From Algoriphagus zhangzhouensis (GTDB lineage: Bacteria > Bacteroidota > Bacteroidia > Cytophagales > Cyclobacteriaceae), in contig NZ_FRXN01000005.1 in NCBI RefSeq assembly GCF_900148515.1, forward strand, positions 255,186 to 319,185: DNA of 64,000 bases. Reading direction: 5' to 3'. The translations under genes were made by a program, and so were the position numbers. Under the pieces are notes generated by a model, which worked only from the letters and a program-made list of their open reading frames with translations, had not been told where the DNA came from and did not search any database. Below, piece by piece: positions 30,801 through 38,474 of the stretch; the first letter of the stretch is position 1; the number at the start of each line of letters is the position of its first letter.

Positions 30801-33470
30801 TTTGGTGAGATTAATGAAATCCGACCAGTTCATTTAGCTCCAGATCCTTCTTTGCCTCCTGTGGCACCAACAGAGGTAAGATGGTATACCGGACCTGGCC
30901 AATCGGGACTTATTTCTAATGGACAGGATTCTACCGATCCATCAATTATCTACACTATCGATGATAGTGATTGGCTAAATCCTGCACTGGAAATTGAGAA
31001 TTTACCTGTTGGGGTACACGATTTTTATTTCTATGTGGTTTGTACTGGTCAGGAAATTAAAATAGATATTGAAGTCTTTGATACTCCTGAAGTCGAAGTT
31101 GAAATCACTCCTGTAACTTGCTTCGGAGATAACAACGGAGGAATTCATGTTATTTCTGGTGATGATCCGAGTTACACTTATTCATTGGATGGTGGAGCTT
31201 CAATGTCACTTTCTGAATTGGAGAATATTAGTTTTGAAGTTGGATCCCATGAGTTGCAAGTTTGGACTCCTGCTGGATGTCCGCAAGTTATTCCTTTTGA
31301 AATTCAAGGGCCTACTGCTCCATTAGAATTGGAGAATCTGGAAGGAATCGATCCGGGTTGTGGAGCTTTAAACGGAAAGATTTTCGCAGATATTAAAGGT
31401 GGCTGGGCTCCATATACTGTTGAAGTATTTAAAAATGGAGTTTCCTTTGATGTTTTGGATGGTGTTGGAGCCGATCTTGAGGTGGATGGTTTGTCCTTGG
31501 GTGATTACTATTTGGTTATCAGCGATTCTGAAGGATGTAGCATTACAAGCCCTACTCTCACTTTGGTTGATGGACCTACACAAATTCTTGTAGATGATCA
31601 AATAATTTGTGAAGGTGAGTCGGTGATTTTTAGTCCTGTTTTAGACCCTCAGGTGTCATCGCCAACATTTATTTGGTCTTTTGATCCGCAAGGCAATAAT
31701 TTGATACAGTCCAGTACTAGTCCAGCTTCTGATGGAATTATTTATGAAATTTCATCCAATGGAGAGTTAAAAGTAACGGGGCTTGGAGCCTCAAGTCAGC
31801 CTTATGTGTATTATGTAATTGCAGAAGGTCAAGGTGTTTGTTTGGGTTATCGAGCAGAACCAGAGGTGAAAGTGGTTGAAACTCCAACGGCTGTAGTAGC
31901 GGTTACTAATGAAGTTTGTTTTGGTGATGGAGGGATAATTGAAGTTCAAGCTTCTGGAGGCGATGGTACATATGAATACAGTATTGATGGTACAAACTTC
32001 CAAAGCTCCAATATCTTTAATGTTGAAACCGGAGTTTATGATGTGGTTGTGACTTCGGGTGCTGGATGTGCCTTTACGGTATCAAATGTAGAGGTTCTTG
32101 GTCCATCTGAGGCGATATCTATATCAGAATTAGAAGGGAAAAACAGTTCTTGTAACCTAGATAATGGTAGTATTAGTTTTACAATTTCTGGAGGATATGA
32201 AGTCTATTCGGTAAAAATATACAAGAATGGGAATAGCGTAGGTACCCAGCAAGTAGGTTCGGATGGTATTTTTATGATTGACGAATTGGGAATAGGAGAG
32301 TATTCTTTTGAAATTACTGATTTGGGAGGCTGTATTTATACTTTTGAAAGTCCAATGGAAGTTGTGGAGGAACCTACTCAAATCTTAACAGAAGACGATT
32401 ATATATGTGAGGGAGAAATAGCAGTGTTGGAGCCAGAGGTGAATTCGAATAGTCCAAACGTGACATTTAGCTGGTTCTTTGATGCTGCAGGAAATCAACC
32501 TATAAATTCAGGTACGTCTAATGGAATATCCTATTCAATAGATTCGGATGGACTATTAGAAATTGAAGGATTGAGTAGCTCTAATAGCCCGCATTCCTAT
32601 TATGTAATGGCAAATGGAATTGGAATTTGTGGTTTGGAACCTTTTGAAGTTAAAGTTCATGTTACTGAAATTCCGTCTTTAAGAGTCTCTAATCCATCAA
32701 TTGTTTGTGATCCTACTGGAACAGTGGATTTAACACAGTTTATAGAGGGATTCAACCCAGGAGTTTATGATTACAATGTAATCAGTCCAAATGGTGCTGC
32801 CATGAGCATGAATGAGCTTGATCAAGTAGCTGTTTCAGGTGATTATATTGTGTCTAGCAGTGTGAAAGGTTCCAATTGTTGGAATGATAATCAAAGAATC
32901 CGGGTAGTTATTGCTGAAGAACTGTTGGTAGCCGATTTCGAGTATGTGGTTGATTTGGGGGGTGGTTTGATTTTTCCAAATGGAGAGATTCAAATATTGG
33001 AAGATGTTCAGTTTAATGATTTGTCCTTAGGAGATGTTGTGATTTGGAATTGGGACTTTGGAGATGGAGGACAAAGCTCAGAGCAAAATCCAATACACCA
33101 ATATCAAAGAAAGGGAAGTTATACAGTGACCCTTACAACGATTGATTCAATTGGTTGTATGTCTGAATATCAAATTCAGGTAGAAGTATTTGATGACTAC
33201 AATGTGATTATTCCAAATGCGTTTACTCCTGATAACGTTAAAAACCAATATTTCAAGCCAAAATATAGAGGCATAGCAAGTATGCATCTTTATATTTTCA
33301 ATACTTGGGGAGAGTTGATTTTTGAGTCCAATTCCTTAGAAACTTTAGGTTGGGATGGAACTTTGAATGGAACTGACGTTCCAAATGGAAATTATGTTTA
33401 TAGGGCTAAATTTACCTCAAGATCAGGTGAGGAATTCGAAAGAGCCGGAGTATTTATTTTAATTCGTTAA
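24810..33470 (+). CDS. Giant T9SS-secreted adhesin: lectin-like domain, SprB-like repeats, PKD, CHU_C/type B C-terminal domain
   Basis: A 2886-residue secreted protein. The TTG start is needed to keep the signal peptide (KNALLIIFFFAFSLTTSLVKA, cut before Q). Residues about 30-335 resemble a bacterial L-type lectin (GADGFSFFMFDAQYG, GGFIGIGFDEWGNF). From about 480 to 2700 come many repeats of the form [V/P]xCxGxxDGxIxV...FxGLxxGDYxVxIxDxxGC alternating with Ig-like blocks, i.e. SprB-type repeats. A PKD domain (WNWDFGDGGQSSEQNP) lies near 2705-2795. Residues about 2798-2886 are the gliding-motility-type C-terminal domain (IPNAFTPDNV...LYIFNTWGELIFES...WDGTLNG...VPNGNYVYR), which directs export by type IX secretion. 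Two consecutive 274-residue repeats are almost identical. It stops directly against neuB (TAAATG). Likely a surface adhesin. Confidence 0.9.
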   Translation: MKNALLIIFFFAFSLTTSLVKAQVSIPRAGFPYCEPFTGTASDLRPETILGGTPNLASVGGGSLVLTEAQPYQAGYMYIDIPFSIEYGVKVSFEYSSYGATVSGGGADGFSFFMFDAQYGEVSNGSPFQFQTGGFGGSLGYAPIQQNPSAVNPSPPYFPGLTGGFIGIGFDEWGNFVRDSEARGSGLPDNASNAPYYTYPHTISIRGPENPGGAYAPYPFLGNSLASDYVVDVVDEHSFEIDINGNNAVWNCNDSDYRKVLIDLEPVFDGAGNPTGAYKISLQMNVGGTVYTIFDQLDYSFPNVPENIKIGFAASTGQNTNFHEIRNLEVDVSTINEVGKPVVSPADRRTCVGEELTILIDDVELKQGATFIQCVQLYDPALLNSPSPPWENITNNDPNIDCGPAGICNQCSDGNLEYEVPGKGTFYITPLGDLEYDASGNLISGINDIEVTFVPVPGATGEASVIYTVQDNYSLISEPALITVTINPIPEITATEVSNPTCDGQDDGQIRVELDQLLDGATFRWLWDGNPITTEAPIPGIVDGKAELILTNVNLGSYRLEVFNPLNDGEGGSCPNLLDEIVVSQQNGTPVELEPFDTDICEGTPATITPFLDPEFNPDNLPVPFKWYTSADRSGGALPTSGSSTIDGVNIDVQIASDGTLSVEGLIADGLNPKTYTFYVETSFVNNNGSGSGNFCPFVGDVMSEAVITVYPALSISVNETPDWCRDSNGQIEIEALGGNGDKTFVLFDSENNELETKIDPANATFSGLLPGDYFVEIESANPTCLESIPVEIKGAEEELTIAEIARTPTSCDLDNGTFELEVAGGNGTLSVSNLSISGGVDNGVSYNSSTNTYTYSGLEPGVNYTVTVTDEQNCTASLNFTLDEIQTPVFDVQTPSNLCEDQASLEFQVTYDFFEVAATAVPEFNWYETETGGSPLGNGNGLGGMTLQIDNATGELILTDLVDGAYTLWLEMSGPDACNLPRLAVDFEVLPLPDAGEPLVTNVSCNGGTDGEIQAVLQSGNLSDYLYQLERNSTVIVPFADNGGEFLNVEAGDYTIRIQNKVSGCEIVSPEVTVIEPPLLEISNGVTVDPTCLQDNGVINFSVWGGTPDSNSNYEITINGQALSSYDFAVTVGSDGTNEIQVSSLAGGVYDISINDSRSCSVSTSMTIEAQTLPVYEVEDQEICVNEVVTFDPVIVDAGSPDANPVFRWYKDASGIDEVVSGVDSDWGMTFQVDSNTGQLNVTDLQQDGEYTLYLKPDILNACDFTAIPVLLKVNPIPAVDFESDPVSCFGGSDGVIRVTSGSDPSYTYTLNTGESNTTGEFSGLAAGDYEVTISDAIGCSSVSQITVVEPPVLEFSNGVTVDPTCLQDNGVINFSVWGGTPDSNSNYEITINGQALSSYDFAVTVGSDGTNEIQVSSLAGGVYDISINDSRSCSVSTSMTIEAQTLPVYEVEDQEICVNEVATFDPVIVDAGSPDANPVFRWYKDASGIDEVVSGVDSDWGMTFQVDSNTGQLNVTDLQQDGEYTLYLKPDILNACDFTAIPVLLKVKPIPAVDFESDSVSCFGGSDGVIRVTSGSDPSYTYTLNTGESNTTGEFSGLTAGDYEVTISDAIGCSSVSQITVVEPDELQILGVEKLDPTCGDDNGEIKFEISGGTSDYLITINGSSIESYSYQIAGLVYTVQDLSPGTYSVGVVDANGCEVPESELYTLVNNEGIDIQPDQMEDLICESGVAVLDPNITIPAGASPELRWFFDASASQEIFSNSSPASDGNIYQINGTGILSIENLAGGTYTYYLRIAGPGICTKIFEANVLVNEAIAASLEIDPITCFGESDGVITVVDISGGNGEFEYSLDGTNWQASNQFSGLSVGDYQVQIRDSSSSNGCTFTISGNVEGPEGAISSNNPDLIRTSCDLDNGAVRNLEITGGWGDYDFQWRKDNPIDGTLLSQGTISGIEDLATGTYYLIVRDSGGCEEVFVFEIEDASDPVYDVIPPVESCFGEINEIRPVHLAPDPSLPPVAPTEVRWYTGPGQSGLISNGQDSTDPSIIYTIDDSDWLNPALEIENLPVGVHDFYFYVVCTGQEIKIDIEVFDTPEVEVEITPVTCFGDNNGGIHVISGDDPSYTYSLDGGASMSLSELENISFEVGSHELQVWTPAGCPQVIPFEIQGPTAPLELENLEGIDPGCGALNGKIFADIKGGWAPYTVEVFKNGVSFDVLDGVGADLEVDGLSLGDYYLVISDSEGCSITSPTLTLVDGPTQILVDDQIICEGESVIFSPVLDPQVSSPTFIWSFDPQGNNLIQSSTSPASDGIIYEISSNGELKVTGLGASSQPYVYYVIAEGQGVCLGYRAEPEVKVVETPTAVVAVTNEVCFGDGGIIEVQASGGDGTYEYSIDGTNFQSSNIFNVETGVYDVVVTSGAGCAFTVSNVEVLGPSEAISISELEGKNSSCNLDNGSISFTISGGYEVYSVKIYKNGNSVGTQQVGSDGIFMIDELGIGEYSFEITDLGGCIYTFESPMEVVEEPTQILTEDDYICEGEIAVLEPEVNSNSPNVTFSWFFDAAGNQPINSGTSNGISYSIDSDGLLEIEGLSSSNSPHSYYVMANGIGICGLEPFEVKVHVTEIPSLRVSNPSIVCDPTGTVDLTQFIEGFNPGVYDYNVISPNGAAMSMNELDQVAVSGDYIVSSSVKGSNCWNDNQRIRVVIAEELLVADFEYVVDLGGGLIFPNGEIQILEDVQFNDLSLGDVVIWNWDFGDGGQSSEQNPIHQYQRKGSYTVTLTTIDSIGCMSEYQIQVEVFDDYNVIIPNAFTPDNVKNQYFKPKYRGIASMHLYIFNTWGELIFESNSLETLGWDGTLNGTDVPNGNYVYRAKFTSRSGEEFERAGVFILIR
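28050..28871 (+). repeat. 822-bp tandem repeat inside the adhesin gene, copy 1
   Basis: The block beginning TTAGAAATCAGCAATGG recurs exactly 822 bases later (274 codons, in frame). At protein level only about six of 274 residues differ between the copies. Neighbouring repeat units are much more diverged, so this is a recent in-frame duplication or a gene-conversion product. Confidence 0.92.
28872..29690 (+). repeat. 822-bp tandem repeat inside the adhesin gene, copy 2
   Basis: Second copy of the block starting at 28050; it begins TTAGAATTCAGCAATGG and fades after the GTAGAGCC at about 29680. Most differences from copy 1 are single-base changes, for example GTGGTTACA versus GTTGCTACT in the codons after ATTTGTGTGAATGAG. 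A third unit follows but is clearly diverged. Confidence 0.92.
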
Positions 33471-34463
33471 ATGATTATAGCAGAAATAGGTCAGGCCCAT
33501 GATGGTAGCCTAGGAAATGCGCATGCCTTTATTGATGCCTTGGCAAATACTGGTGTGGATGCTGTGAAATTTCAAACTCATATTGCAGAAGCTGAAAGTT
33601 CTCCCTTAGAGCCCTTTCGGGTTAAGTTTTCAAAACAAGATGAGACTAGGTTTGATTACTGGAAAAGGATGGAGTTTACTCCTGATCAATGGAAAGGACT
33701 TCGTGAACATTGTAAAGAAGTCGGGCTTCAATTTATTTCTTCCCCCTTCAGTATTGCTGCGGTAAACTTATTAGATTCCTTGGATATTGATGCCTTTAAG
33801 GTCGGCTCAGGAGAAGTGAAGAATTTTTTACTATTGGAAAAAATGGCCAAAACAGGCAAGCCTATTATCCTGAGCTCAGGGATGAGTTCCTACCATGAAT
33901 TAAAAGAGAGCATTGATTTTATAAAAGGGTTTGGAAACAAGTATAGCGTCCTGCAATGTACGACTGCTTATCCTACTAGCCCTGAACAATGGGGATTAAA
34001 TGTAATTTCTGAATTGAAGGAAAGATTTGATTGTACGGTCGGATTTTCTGATCATAGCGGTGATATCTTTGCCTGTCTAGCTGCAGCTTCATTGGGCGCT
34101 GAGGTTTTTGAATTTCATGTAGTGTTTGATAAAAGGCAATTTGGCCCAGATTCTCCTGCAAGTATTGAAATAGATCAAGTTGGCGTTCTTTGTAAAGGAA
34201 TCAAGGATATCCAGGAAGCATTGAAGAACCCGATTGAAAAGAATGATATTCAAAAGTATGATTCATTGAAAACCATGTTTGGTAAATCATTATCCGTAAA
34301 TAAAGATCTTGTTGCAGGACATATTCTTTCTGTTGAAGATTTGGAGTCTAAAAAACCAGGAGGAGTTGGAATTCCGGCAGATCAATTCAAACAAGTGTTG
34401 GGTAAAGAGTTGAGTGTATCGCTTAACAAGTGGGATTTTTTGAAGGAAGAGCATATTAAATAA
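33471..34463 (+). CDS. neuB: N-acetylneuraminate synthase family protein (NeuB)
   Basis: A 330-residue sialic-acid-synthase-type enzyme that condenses phosphoenolpyruvate with an N-acetyl-hexosamine (ManNAc or a bacillosamine-derived sugar) to a nonulosonic acid. The TIM barrel covers about residues 1-260 (IIAEIGQAHDGSLGNA, VKFQTHIAEAES, KVGSGEV, PIILSSGMSS, VLQCTTAYPT, GFSDHSGD, EFHVVFDK). A C-terminal SAF/antifreeze-like domain (SLSVNKDLVAGHILSVEDL, KPGGVGIP) completes it. ATG follows the adhesin stop with no gap. Whether the product is Neu5Ac, legionaminic or pseudaminic acid cannot be decided, though pairing with NeuC favours Neu5Ac or legionaminate. Confidence 0.93.
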   Translation: MIIAEIGQAHDGSLGNAHAFIDALANTGVDAVKFQTHIAEAESSPLEPFRVKFSKQDETRFDYWKRMEFTPDQWKGLREHCKEVGLQFISSPFSIAAVNLLDSLDIDAFKVGSGEVKNFLLLEKMAKTGKPIILSSGMSSYHELKESIDFIKGFGNKYSVLQCTTAYPTSPEQWGLNVISELKERFDCTVGFSDHSGDIFACLAAASLGAEVFEFHVVFDKRQFGPDSPASIEIDQVGVLCKGIKDIQEALKNPIEKNDIQKYDSLKTMFGKSLSVNKDLVAGHILSVEDLESKKPGGVGIPADQFKQVLGKELSVSLNKWDFLKEEHIK

Positions 34464-34467
34464 TAAG

Positions 34468-35622
34468 ATGAAAAGAAAGATTTGTGTAGTGGTCACGGCC
34501 AGGCCCTCTTATTCTAGAATAAAAACAGCTTTATTGGCTATTAAAAACCATCCCAATCTCCAACTTCAACTAGTTTTGGCAGCATCTGCATTATTGGATA
34601 GGTATGGCAACGCAACTAAGTTTATTGAGGAAGATGGGTTTGAAATTACTGCCAAAGTTTTTAATGTTTTGGAAGGTGAGAACCTAACTGCTGCTGCAAA
34701 AACAACAGGTATCGGGATATTAGAGCTTTCTTCCGTTTTTGATAATATCAAGCCAGACATCGTTGTGACTATAGCAGATCGGTTTGAAACCATAGCTACG
34801 GCAATTGCAGCTAGTTATATGAATATTCCTTTGGCCCATATCCAAGGAGGTGAAGTGACAGGAAATATTGATGAGAAAGTTAGGCATTCCATAACCAAAT
34901 TGGCAGATTATCATTTTGTGGCTTCGGAAGGTGCTTATGAAAGAGTAATTCGATTAGGTGAGAACCCTGAAATGGTTTTTAATACTGGATGTCCAAGTAT
35001 TGATCTTGCCCACCACGTCAAACTCCAAGGAGAATTAGATTTCGATCCTATTACCAAATATGGTGGTGTTGGAGGGAATCCTGATATTAGAAATGGATAT
35101 TGGGTCGTTATGCAGCATCCTGTTACCACTGAGGTTGGAAGTTCTAGAAAACATATTGAGGAAACTCTATATGCGATGATGGAATTGAATCAACCTGTTT
35201 TTTGGTTTTGGCCGAATGTTGATGCAGGTGCTGATGGTACAAGTACCGGGATACGTTCTTTCAGAGAAAAAAATAACTTGGAAAATTTTCATTTTTTCAA
35301 AAACATGAAGCCAAATGACTTTTTGAAGCTTTTAAATAATTGCAAAGGGTTAGTGGGGAATAGTAGTGTAGGGATCCGAGAATGTGCATACTTAGGAGTA
35401 CCTGTTATAAATATTGGCTCTAGGCAAAATAAAAGAGAGCGTGGTAATAATGTTTGGGATGTCACATATGATCGAAACCAAATTAGAAACGCGGCAGTAC
35501 AAATAGATGAATCTGCACGACCTGAAAGTTCAAATGTATATGGAGGGGGAGAAGCAGGAAAAATTATCGCACAGCAATTAAGTGAGCTACCTCTGATATT
35601 CCATAAAACCATTGCATATTAA
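34468..35622 (+). CDS. neuC: UDP-N-acetylglucosamine 2-epimerase, hydrolysing (NeuC)
   Basis: A 384-residue GT-B-fold epimerase that releases ManNAc (or a 2,4-diamino analogue) from its UDP-sugar for NeuB. Motifs: VVTARPSYSRIKTALLAI at the N-terminus, IVVTIADRFETIATA, IPLAHIQGGEVTGNIDEKVRHSITKLAD, and the UDP-binding LVGNSSVGIRECAYLGVPVINIGSRQ. The RGNNVWDV segment is also typical of NeuC. It starts 4 bases after neuB. A weak hairpin (AAAGTGA...TCACTTT, 35621-35646) follows the stop and could be a terminator. Confidence 0.93.
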   Translation: MKRKICVVVTARPSYSRIKTALLAIKNHPNLQLQLVLAASALLDRYGNATKFIEEDGFEITAKVFNVLEGENLTAAAKTTGIGILELSSVFDNIKPDIVVTIADRFETIATAIAASYMNIPLAHIQGGEVTGNIDEKVRHSITKLADYHFVASEGAYERVIRLGENPEMVFNTGCPSIDLAHHVKLQGELDFDPITKYGGVGGNPDIRNGYWVVMQHPVTTEVGSSRKHIEETLYAMMELNQPVFWFWPNVDAGADGTSTGIRSFREKNNLENFHFFKNMKPNDFLKLLNNCKGLVGNSSVGIRECAYLGVPVINIGSRQNKRERGNNVWDVTYDRNQIRNAAVQIDESARPESSNVYGGGEAGKIIAQQLSELPLIFHKTIAY

Positions 35623-35747
35623 AGTGATCTAGGTCATTGTCACTTTTGAAATTCATAGTATTAGTTCCTGAATCAATAAAAGTCTGTTTATTTTGTTTCA
35701 TGTTTAAGTTCGATTTCTTAGAAATCTGAATTTTACATTTGATTTAT

Positions 35748-36707
35748 ATGATATTAACCCAACTAAATATCTTCTTAATTCTATTATTGGTGGCTTTGGT
35801 TTATTTGAAGTTGGCCAGAAAGTTTGGGATAATAGATGTACCAAATCAAAGATCCTCACATCGAGATAGTACTGTAAGAGGAGGTGGGATTTTAATTCCA
35901 GCAGCAGTGATTCTCTGGTGGTTAGTTTATGATTACCAGCATACTTGGATGGTTATTGGTTTGTTGTGGATTTCCTCGATCAGCTTTTTAGATGATATCT
36001 ATGAGCTCTCAAAAAAACTAAGGTTTTCAGTTCAAATAATAGCCTTGGCTATGTGTTTCTATGATCTTGAATTATTCGATCATTTTAGTTTTTATACTTG
36101 GCCCATATTCTTTTTCATAGCCTTGGGGATAATTAATGCTGTGAATTTTATGGATGGGATCAATGGTATTTCAGGTTTATATGGAATTGTCTTTTTTGGA
36201 ACCATTTTAGTTTTAGATGTTAAGGTTCAGTTCATAGATCCCGCTATGATCCATTATGTCCTGATGGCGTTAAGTGTATTTCTATTTTTTAATTTGAGAA
36301 AGAAGGCATTGATGTTTGCGGGTGACATTGGAAGTATTTCCATGGCATACATGATGATATTCTTGATGACTAAGTGGTATATAGCTACCCAAAGTTGGAC
36401 AATAATCCTCTTGTTGATGGTTTATGGATTGGATGTTTTTTTGACGATGATCCAGCGATTTCGGAGAGGGGAAAGGATATTGGAACCTCATAGAAGTCAT
36501 TTATATCAAAGGCTAGTCAATGAAAAGAAAATTCCACATATCCTTATTGCAATTATCTATGCCTTTCTTCAGGCTATCATAAACTATTTCTTATTCATCT
36601 CTCAGGAAAATAATCTTCCTGAGCCATTTTATGCGGCTCTCGTCTTGATTGTCTTTGGGTTGTGTTATTATCCTATTAAATATCAGGTAGAAAAGAATTA
36701 TATTTGA
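35748..36707 (+). CDS. WecA/WbpL-like undecaprenyl-phosphate sugar-1-phosphate transferase
   Basis: A 319-residue polytopic membrane enzyme of the MraY/WecA (GT4 phosphotransferase) family, expected to start glycan synthesis by moving a HexNAc-1-phosphate from UDP to undecaprenyl phosphate. Signatures: DVPNQRSSHRDSTVRGGGI (cytoplasmic loop 1), SFLDDIYELSKKLRF (the DD motif), NAVNFMDGINGISG (the NxxNxxDGxxG motif) and LEPHRSHLYQRLV (HxxH-like loop 5). ATG at 35748 is preferred over an in-frame TTG at 35739. It sits 125 bases after neuC, next to nothing else of the pathway, so it may have its own promoter. Confidence 0.9.
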   Translation: MILTQLNIFLILLLVALVYLKLARKFGIIDVPNQRSSHRDSTVRGGGILIPAAVILWWLVYDYQHTWMVIGLLWISSISFLDDIYELSKKLRFSVQIIALAMCFYDLELFDHFSFYTWPIFFFIALGIINAVNFMDGINGISGLYGIVFFGTILVLDVKVQFIDPAMIHYVLMALSVFLFFNLRKKALMFAGDIGSISMAYMMIFLMTKWYIATQSWTIILLLMVYGLDVFLTMIQRFRRGERILEPHRSHLYQRLVNEKKIPHILIAIIYAFLQAIINYFLFISQENNLPEPFYAALVLIVFGLCYYPIKYQVEKNYI

Positions 36708-36728
36708 TTAGATCCATCTTTCTTCCTG

Positions 36729-37268
36729 ATGAAACTCCTCAAAACTCTTGGCCTTTTACTGCTAGTTATTATTGCGGTTCCTCTGATTATTGGCTTTTTT
36801 TTGCCCAATGAATATGAAGTTAATGAAGAGATTGTAATTGACCTTCCAATCGATGAAGTATACGATTATGCAAAGCTGTTGGAAAACCAAAAAGAATATA
36901 GCAAATGGCAACTGACGGACCCTTCTATGGAGCATTACTTTGAAGGAGAAGATGGTACCGTTGGGTTTATTTCCGGTTGGAAAAGCGATAACCCAGATGT
37001 AGGATCAGGAGAACAAGAAATAGTCGGGATTACTCCGATGAAAAGGATCGATTACGAACTTCGTTTTTTGGAACCATTTGAATCTACGTCCAATGCATTT
37101 ATGAGTTTTCAAAGAATGGGAGATAATCAAACCCAAGTAAATTGGGGCTTTGAAGGTGAAATGGGATACCCTATGAACTTAATGATTCCCTTAATGGGGA
37201 TGGAAAAAATGATTTCAGATGATCTTCAGACAGGTCTTCAAAATTTAAAATCCCTGCTTGAGAAATAA
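36729..37268 (+). CDS. SRPBCC-family protein with N-terminal membrane anchor
   Basis: A 179-residue protein. Residues 1-27 form one hydrophobic segment (LLKTLGLLLLVIIAVPLIIG). The rest follows the START/polyketide-cyclase-like pattern: IVIDLPIDEVYDYAKLLENQKEYSKW near the front and a long C-terminal helix (MISDDLQTGLQNLKSLLEK). Such proteins bind small hydrophobic ligands; the ligand is unknown. It lies 21 bases after the WecA-like gene and is followed by a clear terminator, so it ends the glycan transcription unit. Confidence 0.8.
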   Translation: MKLLKTLGLLLLVIIAVPLIIGFFLPNEYEVNEEIVIDLPIDEVYDYAKLLENQKEYSKWQLTDPSMEHYFEGEDGTVGFISGWKSDNPDVGSGEQEIVGITPMKRIDYELRFLEPFESTSNAFMSFQRMGDNQTQVNWGFEGEMGYPMNLMIPLMGMEKMISDDLQTGLQNLKSLLEK

Positions 37269-37287
37269 GAGAAAAGTGAAAATAAAA

Positions 37288-37319
37288 AAAAGGCTTCAGG
37301 ACACCCCGAAGCCTTTTTT
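37288..37319 (+). terminator. Rho-independent terminator after the SRPBCC gene
   Basis: An A-run leads into AAGGCTTC, a GGACACCC-type loop, then GAAGCCTT and a T-run. The stem has eight or more paired bases with flanking A/T pairs, so it could work in both directions. It separates the glycan locus from the envelope operon. Confidence 0.85.
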
Positions 37320-37380
37320 GTTTAGGCATTGCCTGATTAAAACTTAACACTTCTCAAAGTTGCAACCTTTTAACTAAAGA

Positions 37381-37406
37381 AAAAATACCCTACATAGGGT
37401 ATTTTT
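37381..37406. repeat. Perfect 12-bp inverted repeat with 2-base spacer
   Basis: AAAAATACCCTA, CA, TAGGGTATTTTT: both arms match over all 12 bases. The two-base loop is too tight for a good RNA hairpin, so a DNA-binding dimer site is at least as likely as a second terminator for the upstream unit. It lies 574 bases before the next start codon. Confidence 0.6.
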
Positions 37407-37979
37407 GACCTATTTTTAGAAAATAGTTGAATAAATATTTAGCCATGGTGACTAATTAATAAAAAATATAAGTATTTAGGTGATCTCTTAATTTGAGTAA
37501 AATTTTATAATTGAGAATTAAGATGTACTCTAGTTTTTACTCTTTGATCGTAAAAAAAATAGTCCATTTGCTTCAATTTGGCTGTTTGTAGGATTTTTCA
37601 AAGAATTCCATGTAATGGTCTTTCGTCAATTAAATAATTAGGTTTTAAGATCTCTTTGTTTTTCATTTCAGTTTTTCTTCTGGAGGGCCCATTTTTCTTT
37701 TTAAAGGGTATTACAATAGCCTAGATGGTATTTGGGTTCAATGTTGAGGAAAATACATTCAATTTTTCGGAAAAAATCCACAAAAATCCCCAATTGGGAA
37801 AGGAGAGAATTACCGCTTAAATGGAATTAAGAAAAATTGACAGAAGTAAATGTTCTTTTGGAACAAGCATTGCACGTTAATCATTGGTTTTTATTTACTT
37901 TGTCCCAAATTTCAAAAAGGGAAAAATGTGGCAATACGTTTTTCCAAACAACCAAATAAATCTTAATCCAATCCCCAAA

Positions 37980-38450
37980 ATGAAAGAAAAGCTGATCTCA
38001 TTTTCGCTAAATCGCTCCTTGATGTTTGCTTTGGTAGCGTTGCTGGCAGTGGGTGCCTGTAAGTCAAAGAAAAAAGCTGTACAGCCTGAACCTGCACCTG
38101 CACCTGTTGAGCGCGTAGAGGAAACTCCTCCTCCTCCAGCTCCACAACCATCAGCTGAAGAAGTAGCTGCACAAAAACTAGAAAGTGCATTTAATTCAGT
38201 AGCTGGTGCGAGTAGCACAGCTATGGCAAACCAATCTATCGAGCAGACTTTGGCAATGTTCTCAAATCAAGATACTCCTGTTTTGATCGTAATTCACGAA
38301 GAAAACGGTATCAAGGACTATGATGAACCAACTACAATCCGAAAGTATCTTGAGTACTTGAAGGATACCAAGAAAAACCTGAACTATATCTCTGACATCC
38401 GCTTGGATGCCAATGGTAAAGTTTCAGAGCTTGAATTGAGAAGAAAATAA
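37980..38450 (+). CDS. Predicted lipoprotein with proline-rich linker
   Basis: A 156-residue protein if ATG at 37980 is used; this start places a signal peptide (SLMFALVALLAVGAC) with a lipobox-like VGAC at the N-terminus, whereas an upstream in-frame start at 37884 would bury it. After the lipid-modified cysteine come a lysine patch (KSKKK) and a proline/alanine/glutamate linker of about 35 residues, then a compact C-terminal domain (TPVLIVIHEENGIKDYDEPTTIRKYLEYLKD) of unknown function. It opens a run of four closely spaced genes for exported proteins. Confidence 0.78.
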   Translation: MKEKLISFSLNRSLMFALVALLAVGACKSKKKAVQPEPAPAPVERVEETPPPPAPQPSAEEVAAQKLESAFNSVAGASSTAMANQSIEQTLAMFSNQDTPVLIVIHEENGIKDYDEPTTIRKYLEYLKDTKKNLNYISDIRLDANGKVSELELRRK

Positions 38451-38474
38451 TCATCCCTAGTAAATCAATCCAAA

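Larger units (their letters stand above)
37269..37979. other. 711-base gene-free stretch before the envelope operon
   Basis: No open frame with coding character is seen. It holds the terminator at 37288-37319, a perfect 12-bp inverted repeat at 37381-37406, and AT-rich sequence that presumably carries the promoter and a leader for the gene at 37980. A stop-free stretch from 37884 reaches that gene in frame, but its residues look random and lie before the real signal peptide. Confidence 0.6.

Noticed and set aside
31399..31593. Alternative plus-strand frame within the adhesin repeats
   Set aside because: Repeated glycine- and aspartate-rich codons often leave open shadow frames; no start context or domain.
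35734..35741. TACATTTG, a match to the Bacteroidota -7 promoter element
   Set aside because: It lies only six bases before the preferred ATG and has no TTTG at the proper upstream distance.
37884..37979. Longer N-terminus for the lipoprotein gene
   Set aside because: It would place the signal peptide and lipobox 50 residues inside the protein.
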